Below, in pieces: positions 1 through 7,519 of a DNA stretch of 42,925 bases. Source of the stretch: Flavobacteriaceae bacterium (GTDB lineage: Bacteria; Bacteroidota; Bacteroidia; Flavobacteriales; Flavobacteriaceae); contig JAITMD010000014.1 of assembly GCA_031277535.1 (NCBI GenBank), forward strand, positions 1 to 42,925, in the 5' to 3' direction. The position numbers were made by a program, and so were the translations under genes. Positions within the stretch are counted from its first letter, which is position 1. The number at the start of each line of letters is the position of its first letter. The notes under the pieces were generated by a model. The model saw nothing but the letters and a program-made list of their open reading frames with translations, did not search any database and had not been told where the DNA came from.

Positions 1-69
1 GAACCCGCACGAACATTACTGTTCACTGGATTTTAAGTCCAGCGTGTCTACCACTTCCACCACTCGAGC
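1..69 (-). tRNA. tRNA-Leu (TAA), 3' end cut by window edge
   Basis: This is the 5' 69 nt of a leucine tRNA on the minus strand. It is identical to the complete copy at 691-776 over the whole visible length; the last 17 nt (3' acceptor arm and part of the T arm) lie outside the window. The 5' acceptor strand is GCTCGAG and the anticodon loop is CTTAAAA (anticodon TAA). A hairpin-bearing leader and a TATATTTG -7 box lie just upstream (85-118). Confidence 0.95.
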
Positions 70-84
70 GTCTTGATATAGACT

Positions 85-118
85 GCAATACTACTTCTGT
101 ATTGCGAGTGCAAATATA
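85..118 (-). promoter_or_regulatory. tRNA-Leu promoter -7 box and leader hairpin
   Basis: Read on the minus strand, TATATTTG (118-111) matches the Bacteroidota -7 consensus TAnnTTTG and is followed by CACTCGC. The leader then folds as GCAATAC (105-99), loop AGAAGTA, GTATTGC (91-85), a perfect 7-bp stem. No good -33 TTTG is visible about 19 nt upstream, only a run of T. The same box and leader motif recur at 882-912. Confidence 0.65.
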
Positions 119-214
119 GCATGTTTTTTTATTATATGAAAAACTTTTTTCGCTTTATTTTTAATTAAAAAACTTAGTATTTGTCTATCAGTTTTTTAAG
201 AGTAATTTTTTTTA

Positions 215-586
215 TTATTCTGCATCAAAAATACTATCTGGAGGTAAATTTCCAAAAATATCGAAAGATAAATCGAGAACTTCTGCCTGATTAAAATTCG
301 TTTTAATCTCTTCCATTGCTTTTTCAAAACGCAGTTCTGTATTAAATCTTCTGCTGTTCGCATAAATTTTTTTGTCAATGGCCAATCTAAAATACGATTT
401 ACCTGCAGGGGTTTTAAATTTAATGAAGTTAAGAGAAGTAAAGTTGGATCTAAGAAATTCAATGTTAGCATGTACTGCTTCTATACTTGAATATTCTACG
501 CTTGTCATCAAAGTTTTTCCTCTTCGATGTTCAAATGTATATTTATACTTTCCGTTCTCTTTAATACTAATTACAAATGCACTCAT
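215..586 (-). CDS. YegP-like protein with two DUF1508-type repeats
   Basis: This 123-residue soluble protein has no signal peptide. Two similar segments can be seen: about residues 12-47 (KYKYTFEH, then LMTSVEYSS, then a helical stretch ending LRSN) and about 55-97 (FKTPAGKSYFRLA, then a second helical stretch ending EIKTN). This tandem pattern, a beta hairpin with a G-K or N-G turn followed by a helix, matches the DUF1508 repeats of E. coli YegP as I recall it; the assignment is by eye. The biochemical function of the family is unknown. The gene sits alone between two tRNA units, with its own TAATTTTG -7 box (607-600) only about 14 nt upstream of the ATG, so its leader is very short. Confidence 0.72.
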   Translation of the reverse strand: MSAFVISIKENGKYKYTFEHRRGKTLMTSVEYSSIEAVHANIEFLRSNFTSLNFIKFKTPAGKSYFRLAIDKKIYANSRRFNTELRFEKAMEEIKTNFNQAEVLDLSFDIFGNLPPDSIFDAE

Positions 587-599
587 ACTATTTAAGAAA

Positions 600-607
600 C
601 AAAATTA
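600..607 (-). promoter_or_regulatory. -7 box for the YegP-like gene
   Basis: TAATTTTG on the minus strand fits TAnnTTTG. It lies 13 nt before the ATG at 586. No clear -33 TTG is seen 17-21 nt upstream, so this rests on the -7 match and position only. Confidence 0.45.
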
Positions 608-656
608 AGAAATATAGTAGGGAAGCATCTAAGATAAGAATACTTCTGTAGGGGAC

Positions 657-687
657 AAAAAAAAATCCTAAGCGTTAACTTAGGATT
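657..687 (-). terminator. Terminator of the tRNA-Gly/tRNA-Leu unit
   Basis: Perfect 9-bp stem (AATCCTAAG/CTTAGGATT, 664-672 and 679-687) with a 6-nt loop, followed on the minus strand by a T run (663-657). It lies 3 nt past the tRNA-Leu 3' end. Confidence 0.9.
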
Positions 688-690
688 TTG

Positions 691-776
691 TACTCGAGGC
701 GGGACTTGAACCCGCACGAACATTACTGTTCACTGGATTTTAAGTCCAGCGTGTCTACCACTTCCACCACTCGAGC
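691..776 (-). tRNA. tRNA-Leu (TAA)
   Basis: Complete 86-nt leucine tRNA with the long variable arm typical of type II tRNAs. The acceptor GCTCGAG pairs with CTCGAGT (the first pair is G-U); the anticodon stem is CTGGA/TCCAG with loop CTTAAAA (anticodon TAA, reads UUA). CCA is not encoded. It is co-transcribed after tRNA-Gly (16 nt apart) and duplicated at 1-69. Confidence 0.97.
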
Positions 777-792
777 GTAATAAAATTACTTG

Positions 793-865
793 AGCGAAAA
801 ACGGGGTTCGAACCCGCGACCTCAACCTTGGCAAGGTTGCGCTCTACCAACTGAGCTATTTTCGC
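793..865 (-). tRNA. tRNA-Gly (GCC)
   Basis: Complete 73-nt tRNA. The acceptor GCGAAAA pairs with TTTTCGC; the anticodon stem is CAACC/GGTTG with loop TTGCCAA (anticodon GCC). CCA is not encoded. It is the first gene of the Gly-Leu tRNA unit driven from the promoter at 905-935. Confidence 0.97.
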
Positions 866-881
866 ATTTTTGATGAACATT

Positions 882-935
882 GCATTACTTCCGTATTGCG
901 AGTGCAAATATAGAAGCTTTTTTTGTTTCTGCAAA
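882..935 (-). promoter_or_regulatory. Promoter and leader hairpin of the tRNA-Gly/Leu unit
   Basis: On the minus strand, TTTG (935-932), a 19-nt spacer and TATATTTG (912-905) form an exact Bacteroidota housekeeping promoter. The next bases are CACTCGC. The leader can fold GCAATAC/GTAATGC around GGAA (899-882) with one mismatch, mirroring the perfect hairpin upstream of the other tRNA-Leu. Confidence 0.88.
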
Positions 936-1642
936 CCATTTTTAAAGTAAAAAATAGAATATTTTATAATTGTCTGATTGTCAATAAATACTTTTTATAA
1001 AAAAATGAAGCAACAAGCAAAGTATTTTTATTGATGCTTTTATTTTTTAATGAAAATCCCTAAAAATGGGAGAGTAGGAGTGTTTTTCTTTTTTGTATTG
1101 AAGGTAGATTTGGGTAAGAGGGAACCAGATATAGCTGTTGGGAGAAATATAAAAGGAGACGTGTTTTTTATGTTTTCTATGTAGAAAAGGTATTATTTAT
1201 TGCATATCGTAGTATAAAAAGAAGACATTTTTTGTGTTCCACTCTTTAAAAAGTACTGATTTTTAAAGTTTTTAGTAAAAAAACAAACTACTTTTTTATA
1301 GTCTATTTATGCTTTTTTTTAATGTATTTATTTGATTATTAGTTTGTTATTTTGTTTTTTAAAAGTTGTGATTTAAAGATGAATTGGTGTCAGAACTTAG
1401 ATACTGCGGTACTCAATATGGTTTTGTTCGGCTATTTAAGGGGTATTCATTAGGAATTGTAGGGGTTTTGTGCGGTTTTAGCGAATAAAACCTCACGAAT
1501 ACCTCTTTAATACCCTTCTGAGATAAAAATCAGTAGCGATTATTCCTCAATCGAATATAAAGTCTTTGTTGCAGAATAGTATAGAATGTAATAAATGAAA
1601 AGAGGAAAAAAAGAAAAATAGCAGAAGGGTTTAACCTAAAAC
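936..1642. other. Gene-free stretch between tRNA-Gly and mutS
   Basis: No reading frame of normal size is convincing here. The stretch is very AT-rich except for 1380-1520, which is richer in G and C and contains a 25-codon frame (1379-1453) and a two-tier inverted repeat (1438-1507), described separately. Confidence 0.6.
1438..1507. repeat. Two-tier inverted repeat, possible structured RNA
   Basis: Outer arms AAGGGGTATTC (1438-1448) and GAATACCTCTT (1497-1507) pair over 11 bp with one G-U. Inner arms GGGGTTTT (1462-1469) and AAAACCTC (1487-1494) pair over 8 bp with one G-U. The two stems are coaxial apart from a 13-nt bulge on the 5' side and 2 nt on the 3' side. No promoter or terminator was found that would show which strand is transcribed. 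Confidence 0.4.
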
Positions 1643-1677
1643 AAAAAGGGTAAAACGTATTGCGTTTTACCCTTTTT
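1643..1677 (-). terminator. mutS terminator
   Basis: Perfect 15-bp stem AAAAAGGGTAAAACG / CGTTTTACCCTTTTT with a 5-nt loop. It starts 19 nt past the mutS stop and has T runs on both strands. Confidence 0.92.
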
Positions 1678-1696
1678 ATAACTTGTAAAGTTTGTT

Positions 1697-4300
1697 TTAT
1701 TTTGAAGTAAGAAGCCTCTTCATTTCGTTTAGTTTCATTAAAGCTTCTACTGGTGTTAGTGTATTGATGTCAATGGCAGTTAGTTCTTCTTTAATTGATT
1801 CCACTATAGGGTCTTCTATATTAAAAATACTAAGTTGCAATTCTTGCTCTACTGGTTTTAATGGAGTATCGTTGTTTGAGTGATTTTTCTCCAACTGCTT
1901 TAGCATTTTTTGTGCACGTAATAGTACTGTTTGTGGCATCCCTGCCATTTTAGCTACGTGTATTCCAAAACTATGTGCGCTACCTCCAGGTACTAATTTA
2001 CGTAAAAACAATACATTGTCTTTTAACTCTTTAACAGATACATTGAAGTTTTTAACGCCTTCAAAGTGTTCTTGCATATCATTTAATTCATGGTAATGAG
2101 TTGCAAATAATGTTTTAGGTTTAGCAGGGTGTTGATGTAAGTATTCTGCAATTGCCCAAGCAATGGAAATACCATCATACGTACTTGTACCTCTTCCAAT
2201 TTCATCCAATAACACCAAGCTTCGATTGCTGATATTGTTTAGAATAGAGGCTGTTTCATTCATTTCAACCATGAATGTAGATTCCCCCATTGAGATATTA
2301 TCAGAAGCACCAACACGTGTAAATATTTTGTCAACTACTCCCATTTTTACTGCTGTTGCAGGTACAAAACTTCCCATTTGAGCCAATAGCACAATCAGGG
2401 CAGTCTGTCTTAAAATAGCAGATTTACCCGACATATTAGGTCCAGTAATCATAATGATTTGTTGATCTGTGTGATTTAGATACACATCATTGGTAATGAA
2501 TGGGGTATCATAGGGTAATTGTTTTTCAATAACTGGATGCCTTCCGTCTTTGATTTCTAATTCAAAAGAGTCGTTTATTTCAGGACGTACATAATTATTA
2601 TCTATTGCTAATTGAGCAAAAGAAGTCAAACAGTCTATTTGTGCAATTAAATTAGCATTTAATTGTACTGGCTGAATGTATTGCGCACACCATTGAATAA
2701 ATTGGTCATAGATATTAGCTTCTATCTTAGCAATTTTTTCTTCGGCACCTAATATCTTACTTTCGTATTCTTTTAGTTCTTCTGTGATATAACGTTCAGC
2801 ATTAACTAAAGTCTGTTTTCTAATCCACTCTGACGGAACTTTATCTTTATGTGTATTTCTGACTTCTATATAGTATCCAAAAACATTGTTGAATGCTATT
2901 TTTAAAGAAGGAATACCTGTTTTGCTACTTTCTCTTTGTTCTATTTCTTCCAAGAAGTCTTTTCCAGAAAGTGAAATGTTGCGCAATTCATCTAATTCTG
3001 CATTTACACCTACAGCAATAGCATTTCCTTTAGATAAAGCTACAGGAGCATCAGGATGAATAGTTTTAGTAATCTGCTCTCTAAGCAATGCACAATCGTG
3101 CAATTGGTCCCCAATGGTTTTAAGAGCCTTATTACTGCTTTTAAGAGCAACTTCTTTAATAGGAAGAATGGCATCTAATGATTCCTTTAAGAAAACAAGT
3201 TCTCTTGGAGACACTTTTCCTGTAGCTACTTTAGATGTTAAACGTTCTAAGTCTGAAATCTGTTTGATTTGCTTCTGAAATGTATAAAGCAAATCAGGAG
3301 TATTTTTTAATTGTTCTACTATTTCATGGCGTTCTGTTATAGAGGCAATTCCCTTTAGTGGAAGTGCTAACCAACGTTTTAACATACGTCCTCCCATTGG
3401 AGAAATTGTACGATCAATAACGTCTAAAAGAGTAATAGCATTTTGGTTGGTACTGTTGTATAGTTCCAAATTGCGTATTGTAAATCGATCCATCCACACA
3501 TAAGCATCTTCAGCAATGCGTTGGATATGAGTGATGTGTTGTATTTTTGTATGCTGTGTTTCTGATAGGTAATGTAGAATAGCTCCACTGGCAATAATTC
3601 CATCTGCCAAGTCTTCTACACCAAATCCTTTTAATGAGTTGGTTTTAAAATGATTGGTAAGGGATTGATGCGCAAAGTCTTCTTTGAAAACCCAATCTTC
3701 TAAATAGAATAGATTAAAGTCAGAACCAAAAGTATGTAAAAAGTGATTCTTGTTGTTTTTTTGTACTAATACCTCACTTGGAGCAAAGTTTTGTAATAAC
3801 TTATCAATATAATCTTCAGAACCTTCTGCTGTTAAAAACTCTCCTGTAGAAACATCAAGTAGAGCGATTCCAATTGTCTTTTTAGCAAAGTGTATCGCAC
3901 ATAAAAAGTTGTTTGATTTTGACTGTAACACCTCGTCATTTAGAGCTACCCCAGGAGTTACTAATTCGGTAACCCCTCTTTTGACAATAGTTTTAGTCAT
4001 TTTAGGGTCTTCCAATTGATCACAAATAGCAACGCGAAGTCCAGCCTTTACCAATTTAGGTAAGTAAACATTGATAGAGTGATGTGGAAAACCTGCAAGT
4101 TCTGTTTCACTACTTGATCCAGCACCTCTTTTGGTTAAGGTGATTCCCAATATCTGTGCTGTACGTACAGCATCTTCTCCAAATGTTTCGTAAAAATCTC
4201 CTACACGAAATAATAAACAAGCATCTGGGTACTTGGCTTTTATTTCGTTGTATTGTTTCATTAAGGGAGTCTCCTTTGTCGCTTTGGCTTTCGCAGACAT
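1697..4300 (-). CDS. mutS: DNA mismatch repair protein MutS
   Basis: MutS finds base mismatches and small loops in newly replicated DNA and, as an ATP-driven clamp, recruits MutL. The 867-residue length is normal for MutS1. The mismatch-reading motif is present near the N-terminus (GDFYETF, containing the Phe-x-Glu pair). The C-terminal ATPase has Walker [16 protein letters not shown], Walker [12 protein letters not shown] and the ATHYHEL segment, followed by the helix-turn-helix dimerisation region (VAKMAGMP). The ATG at 4300 is preceded by a TATATTTG -7 box (4333-4326). A FUSC-like gene lies 74 nt upstream on the same strand, so read-through is also possible. A strong terminator follows. 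Confidence 0.98.
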   Translation of the reverse strand: MSAKAKATKETPLMKQYNEIKAKYPDACLLFRVGDFYETFGEDAVRTAQILGITLTKRGAGSSSETELAGFPHHSINVYLPKLVKAGLRVAICDQLEDPKMTKTIVKRGVTELVTPGVALNDEVLQSKSNNFLCAIHFAKKTIGIALLDVSTGEFLTAEGSEDYIDKLLQNFAPSEVLVQKNNKNHFLHTFGSDFNLFYLEDWVFKEDFAHQSLTNHFKTNSLKGFGVEDLADGIIASGAILHYLSETQHTKIQHITHIQRIAEDAYVWMDRFTIRNLELYNSTNQNAITLLDVIDRTISPMGGRMLKRWLALPLKGIASITERHEIVEQLKNTPDLLYTFQKQIKQISDLERLTSKVATGKVSPRELVFLKESLDAILPIKEVALKSSNKALKTIGDQLHDCALLREQITKTIHPDAPVALSKGNAIAVGVNAELDELRNISLSGKDFLEEIEQRESSKTGIPSLKIAFNNVFGYYIEVRNTHKDKVPSEWIRKQTLVNAERYITEELKEYESKILGAEEKIAKIEANIYDQFIQWCAQYIQPVQLNANLIAQIDCLTSFAQLAIDNNYVRPEINDSFELEIKDGRHPVIEKQLPYDTPFITNDVYLNHTDQQIIMITGPNMSGKSAILRQTALIVLLAQMGSFVPATAVKMGVVDKIFTRVGASDNISMGESTFMVEMNETASILNNISNRSLVLLDEIGRGTSTYDGISIAWAIAEYLHQHPAKPKTLFATHYHELNDMQEHFEGVKNFNVSVKELKDNVLFLRKLVPGGSAHSFGIHVAKMAGMPQTVLLRAQKMLKQLEKNHSNNDTPLKPVEQELQLSIFNIEDPIVESIKEELTAIDINTLTPVEALMKLNEMKRLLTSK

Positions 4301-4325
4301 ATTTTTTGTGATTTTATATGATTTA

Positions 4326-4333
4326 CAAATATA
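4326..4333 (-). promoter_or_regulatory. mutS -7 box
   Basis: TATATTTG on the minus strand, a full match to TAnnTTTG, 25 nt before the mutS ATG. The -33 region is poor. Confidence 0.6.
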
Positions 4334-4374
4334 AGTTAAGATTGTGAAGTTTAGACTATCTTACAATATACTTA

Positions 4375-4893
4375 CTACTTTGCTATAGGAATTTGATAAT
4401 GCCTTTTTAGCTTTCGAATTAAGTGAGAAGTAAGGACGGTGATTCCCAAACCTATTACACATCCCACAGTAACAGATAAACATCTCAGTAAAGGAGTTTC
4501 TGTTAATGATCCTGTATGTGGTTGTACCATAATAATGACTAAGGCCACAAGGGCTACTCGTGCCATGTTTAAAATATTAAATAAGTAACAAACAACAATC
4601 GTTAACAATACTCCTAATAGGCAAGTGTATAAGTTGGGTTTGGATAACAATAAACAAAATAGTCCAACACTTGACCCCACTAAGTTGGATTTGAATCGTT
4701 CAATAGATAATTTCTTAGAGTTTTGTCCTTCAGGAGAAATTACTAAAATAATGGAAATTAACAACCACATAACTTCGTATTCAGGATATTCTATAAAAAG
4801 ATAGTAACCAATAAGGAAACCTATGAAACATCGGATTCCATATACAATTACTTGGGAAGTTATTATTTTCTTTATTAAAGTATCTATCATCAT
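4375..4893 (-). CDS. FUSC/aromatic-acid-exporter-like membrane protein
   Basis: This 172-residue integral membrane protein has about four to five hydrophobic segments (roughly residues 15-33, 42-54, 73-85, 88-104, 108-122 and 134-155). It carries the polar SPEGQNSKKLSIERFKSNLVGSSVG stretch in two parts: SPEGQ, then R-x-x-x-N-L-x-G-S, which resembles the R-x-x-G-t-l-x-G motif of FUSC and aromatic-acid-exporter proteins. It is much shorter than full exporters of those families, so it may be a stand-alone membrane half. Substrate unknown. The ATG at 4893 follows a TTG-N20-TAATTTTG promoter and is divergent from the SpoU methyltransferase gene. mutS lies downstream on the same strand. Confidence 0.7.
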   Translation of the reverse strand: MMIDTLIKKIITSQVIVYGIRCFIGFLIGYYLFIEYPEYEVMWLLISIILVISPEGQNSKKLSIERFKSNLVGSSVGLFCLLLSKPNLYTCLLGVLLTIVVCYLFNILNMARVALVALVIIMVQPHTGSLTETPLLRCLSVTVGCVIGLGITVLTSHLIRKLKRHYQIPIAK

Positions 4894-4919
4894 CGTGTGG
4901 TATTCAAAAATTAGGGATA

Positions 4920-4950
4920 CAAAATTAATACCTTTCTACAGGTTGACCAA
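4920..4950 (-). promoter_or_regulatory. Promoter of the FUSC-like gene
   Basis: Minus strand: TTG (4950-4948), 20-nt spacer, TAATTTTG (4927-4920). It is back to back with the promoter at 4994-5023. Confidence 0.65.
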
Positions 4951-4993
4951 TCAAATCAAAGAAAGATAGTGTTTTTAACTTGTTTTGGCAAAA

Positions 4994-5023
4994 TTGGTAT
5001 TCACTGATTAATGCTTATTTTTG
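4994..5023 (+). promoter_or_regulatory. Promoter of the SpoU methyltransferase gene; rules out the upstream ATG
   Basis: TTG (4994-4996), 19-nt spacer, TATTTTTG (5016-5023). The upstream in-frame ATG at 5011 lies inside or before the -7 box, so it would be outside the transcript. Translation should start at ATG 5044. Confidence 0.75.
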
Positions 5024-5043
5024 CATCAAAAGAAATATATCGT

Positions 5044-5568
5044 ATGCGTAAGTTAGAGAATAGCGAATTAGATAGAAAAAATGTAGAAGAGTTTAAGGCA
5101 TCTGAGAAAACACCTATTATTGTGATTTTGGATGATGTAAGAAGCTTACACAATATTGGTTCTGTATTTAGAACTTGTGATGCTTTTTTGATAGAAAAAG
5201 TATATTTATGTGGTATAACAGCTACACCACCTAATAAAGAAATTCATAAAACAGCATTAGGAGCAACAGAAACAGTAGCTTGGGAATATGCTAAAGATGT
5301 GTTAGAAGTTGTAACTAAATTAAAAGGGGAGGGAGTAAGTATCCAGTCTGTTGAGCAGGTTGAAAATAGTGTGATGCTAAACGACTTTAAAGTGGTAGCT
5401 GATCAGAAGTACGCGTTGGTGTTTGGAAACGAAGTAAAAGGAGTATCTCAAGCAGTGGTAGATTTGAGTGATGGTGTGATTGAGATTCCTCAATTGGGTA
5501 CAAAACATTCTTTAAATATTTCTGTAAGTGCAGGTATTGTTATCTGGGACTTGTTTCAACAGATGTAA
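5044..5568 (+). CDS. SpoU/TrmH-family RNA 2'-O-ribose methyltransferase
   Basis: A SAM-dependent SPOUT enzyme that methylates the 2'-OH of a tRNA or rRNA nucleotide. The 174-residue protein contains the three SpoU motifs: motif 1 DDVRSLHNIGSVFRT (N-x-G-x-x-x-R), motif 2 ALVFGNEVKGVS and motif 3 IPQLGTKHSLNISVSAG, which builds the trefoil-knot SAM site. It lacks the N-terminal substrate-binding domain of RlmB, so it is a compact form; whether the target is tRNA (TrmH or TrmL type) or rRNA cannot be told. The open frame extends 11 codons further to 5011, but that start overlaps the promoter, so ATG 5044 was chosen. The gene is divergent from the FUSC-like gene. Confidence 0.9.
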   Translation: MRKLENSELDRKNVEEFKASEKTPIIVILDDVRSLHNIGSVFRTCDAFLIEKVYLCGITATPPNKEIHKTALGATETVAWEYAKDVLEVVTKLKGEGVSIQSVEQVENSVMLNDFKVVADQKYALVFGNEVKGVSQAVVDLSDGVIEIPQLGTKHSLNISVSAGIVIWDLFQQM

Positions 5569-5647
5569 AACAGAATAGTCGTAATCACTTAGTCAGTATA
5601 GTGAAAACTGTATGAGTATTATATTCTTTTAGAGGTGCAAGTGGATA

Positions 5648-5725
5648 ATGAAGAACTTTATTCTCTTTATTTCTTATTTCATTAAATGGATAGTGATAAT
5701 CCTTGTTGTTTTTTATGTGCTATGA
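5648..5725 (+). CDS. Possible 25-residue single-pass membrane peptide
   Basis: ATG at 5648 opens a 25-codon frame ending in TGA. It begins MKNFILFISYFIKWIV and continues with almost only I, L, V, F and Y, so it could form one membrane helix with a single Lys at each end of the first half. It lies about 80 nt after the SpoU methyltransferase stop on the same strand and before the terminator at 5885, so it would be inside that transcript. The AT-rich background makes chance hydrophobic frames common. No homology is recognised. Confidence 0.25.
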   Translation: MKNFILFISYFIKWIVIILVVFYVL

Positions 5726-5884
5726 TTGGATTGAAACTTCTGATGTACTGTATATAGAAACAGCGTTTTTAGTAGGATAGGATTCCCTTAAAGAGGGGTG
5801 AAGATTTAATAGAACAAACCAAACCTTGTATTTGTACCAGGTTTACTTTTTGAAAAAAGAAAAATCTTTAAATCATAAATAGAG

Positions 5885-5916
5885 AAGGATACCTGATAGT
5901 AGGTATCCTTTTTTTT
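5885..5916 (+). terminator. Terminator, 317 nt past the SpoU gene
   Basis: 10-bp perfect stem AAGGATACCT/AGGTATCCTT with a 6-nt loop, then eight or more T on the plus strand. Confidence 0.9.
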
Positions 5917-5970
5917 GTTTCAAATATACGTTCTTAATATAGGTTAAGTGATTTAGGAGTAGAGTGATTA

Positions 5971-5978
5971 TACCTTTG
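5971..5978 (+). promoter_or_regulatory. -7 box for the YceI-family gene
   Basis: TACCTTTG matches TAnnTTTG; the ATG is 54 nt downstream. No convincing -33 TTG. Confidence 0.5.
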
Positions 5979-6031
5979 TATCATACAAAAGCTACTAAGA
6001 GAGTAAGCCTAATAATTTTAATAAAATAAAT

Positions 6032-6562
6032 ATGAAAAATACAGTTTGGACAATTGATCCTACACACTCAGAAATTGGATTTAAAGTAAAACACATGATG
6101 TTTACTAATGTATCAGGAAAGTTTAATGACTTTACGTCAACTATTAAAAATGATGATGCAGTGTTTGAAACTTCTGAAATTTCTTTTGTAGCAAAAGTAG
6201 CATCAGTAGATACTAATAATGCAGATCGTGATAATCACTTGAGAAGTGCAGATTTCTTTGAAGTAGAGAAATATGAAGACTTATCTTTCACTTCTACTAA
6301 TGTACAGAAAAAAAGTGAAAATGATTTTATCATCACAGGAATGCTTACAATTAAAGATGTAACAAAAGAAGTGTCTTTTAAAGCTGAATACAGTGGTTTA
6401 TTGACAGATCCATGGGGAAATACTAAAATAGGTTTGTCTTTAGAAGGAAAACTGAATCGTAAAGAATTTGGATTGACTTGGAATGCGGCTTTAGAAACAG
6501 GTGGAGTATTGGTAGGAGAAGACATTAAGTTGTTTGCAGAAGTACAGTTTGTAAAAGCCTAA
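6032..6562 (+). CDS. YceI-family lipid-binding-type protein
   Basis: YceI proteins are lipocalin-like beta-barrels that bind isoprenoid-type lipids. The 176-residue protein starts VWTIDPTHSEIGFKVKHMM, the characteristic first strand with D-x-x-H-S, and ends with the typical GLTWNAALETGGVLVGEDIKL segment. There is no signal peptide, so this is a cytoplasmic form, unlike E. coli YceI, which is periplasmic. The gene stands alone between two terminators (5885-5916 and 6622-6657). Its ligand and role here are not shown by the sequence. Confidence 0.92.
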   Translation: MKNTVWTIDPTHSEIGFKVKHMMFTNVSGKFNDFTSTIKNDDAVFETSEISFVAKVASVDTNNADRDNHLRSADFFEVEKYEDLSFTSTNVQKKSENDFIITGMLTIKDVTKEVSFKAEYSGLLTDPWGNTKIGLSLEGKLNRKEFGLTWNAALETGGVLVGEDIKLFAEVQFVKA

Positions 6563-6621
6563 GTAATCAAAATATTACAGTTTGTAATACGAATCATAGA
6601 GATTAATTTTGTATAAAGTAA

Positions 6622-6657
6622 AACCTCTAAAGTACCTTGTGCTTTAGAGGTTTTTTT
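6622..6657 (+). terminator. Terminator of the YceI-family gene
   Basis: 11-bp perfect stem AACCTCTAAAG/CTTTAGAGGTT with a 9-nt loop, then a T run. Confidence 0.92.
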
Positions 6658-6672
6658 ATTGGATTGTAGATG

Positions 6673-6702
6673 TTTGATATGTTGAGAATTTTATTACATT
6701 TG
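6673..6702 (+). promoter_or_regulatory. Promoter of the DUF3667 gene
   Basis: TTTG (6673-6676), 18-nt spacer, TACATTTG (6695-6702). Transcription would start about 7 nt later, inside the palindrome at 6703-6730. Confidence 0.75.
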
Positions 6703-6730
6703 CTTCAAGTCACTACGTAGTGACTTGAAG
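6703..6730. repeat. Perfect 28-nt palindrome at the predicted transcription start
   Basis: The half-site CTTCAAGTCACTAC is followed directly by its exact reverse complement (centre between 6716 and 6717). It abuts the -7 box and ends 29 nt before the ATG. It could be an operator for a dimeric repressor or, if transcription starts upstream of it, a 5' hairpin in the mRNA. It has no T run, so it is not a terminator. Confidence 0.85.
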
Positions 6731-6759
6731 TGTTTTGTCATACTAATAGCTGTAAGAAG

Positions 6760-7470
6760 ATGAACTGTAATACCTGTCAAATTGAAGTAACAACACCTTA
6801 TTGTCCCACTTGTGGACAATCTCCTAAATTGAAGAGAATAGATGGTCATTATATTATTCACGAAATAGGACATGTTTTGCATTTTGAAAAAGGTATATTT
6901 TATACGATCAAAGAATTATTGACAAAACCAGGAAATGCTGTTCGAAGATTTATTACTTTGGATAGAAGTCGATTGGTAAAGCCTATTATTTTTATCATTA
7001 TAGCTTCTTTGATTTATTCAATTATAGCACATTATTTTCATGTAGATAGTTTTGTTTCATACAATAATGCAAAAGAAGGAACATCAGACAAGGTGTTTAG
7101 CTGGGGAGATAGTCATTCAGGCTATATGAATATAATAATTGGGGTATTTATAGCAATATGGGCAAAACTGTTTTTTAGAAAATATGACTTTAATTTCTTT
7201 GAAATCCTGATCTTAATGTGTTTTGTGTCAGGAATGTCGATGTTGATATTCTCTGTTTTTGCCATAATAGAAGGAATTGTAGGAAGTAGTTTAATGTCGG
7301 TTGCTGGAGTAGTAGGAATTGTTTATTGTACATGGGCTATCGCACAGTTTTTTGACGGAGGAAAAATAAGTAATTACCTCAAGGCATTTTTCTCTTATGT
7401 ATTAGGAATGCTGACTTTTGTTTTTACAGTTATATTGTTAGGAGGGTTAATAGATTTAATTTTGAAGTAA
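6760..7470 (+). CDS. DUF3667 membrane protein with N-terminal zinc ribbon
   Basis: This 236-residue protein begins MNCNTCQIEVTTPYCPTCGQ, a four-cysteine CxxC...CxxC zinc ribbon at residues 3-20. A conserved stretch follows (HEIGHVLHFEKGIFYTIKELL, then KPGNAVRRFI, then R-L-V-K-P) and four to five membrane helices (about 68-88, 115-130, 142-165, 172-192 and 207-230). This architecture matches DUF3667 as I remember it; the function is unknown. The longer frame starts at GTG 6730, overlapping the palindrome; ATG 6760 places the zinc ribbon at the very N-terminus and is preferred. A terminator shared with the convergent DUF1543 gene follows. Confidence 0.8.
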   Translation: MNCNTCQIEVTTPYCPTCGQSPKLKRIDGHYIIHEIGHVLHFEKGIFYTIKELLTKPGNAVRRFITLDRSRLVKPIIFIIIASLIYSIIAHYFHVDSFVSYNNAKEGTSDKVFSWGDSHSGYMNIIIGVFIAIWAKLFFRKYDFNFFEILILMCFVSGMSMLIFSVFAIIEGIVGSSLMSVAGVVGIVYCTWAIAQFFDGGKISNYLKAFFSYVLGMLTFVFTVILLGGLIDLILK

Positions 7471-7482
7471 ACATAAAAATAA

Positions 7483-7514
7483 ACCCCTCTTAAACACATC
7501 GATTTAAGAGGGGT
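7483..7514. terminator. Bidirectional terminator between DUF3667 and DUF1543 genes
   Basis: 12-bp perfect stem ACCCCTCTTAAA/TTTAAGAGGGGT with an 8-nt loop, lying between convergent stop codons. T runs are short on both sides. Confidence 0.75.
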
Positions 7515-7519
7515 ATGTT

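Larger units (their letters stand above)
5569..6031 (+). other. Intergenic stretch with a possible tiny membrane ORF and a terminator
   Basis: No normal-size gene. It holds a 25-codon hydrophobic frame (5648-5725), a strong plus-strand terminator (5885-5916) and a -7 box for the yceI-like gene (5971-5978). Confidence 0.6.

Noticed and set aside
691..865. tRNA genes as an integration site
   Set aside because: No integrase gene, no direct repeat of a tRNA 3' end and no foreign-looking cargo are seen nearby; the second tRNA-Leu copy is a full gene with its own promoter box.
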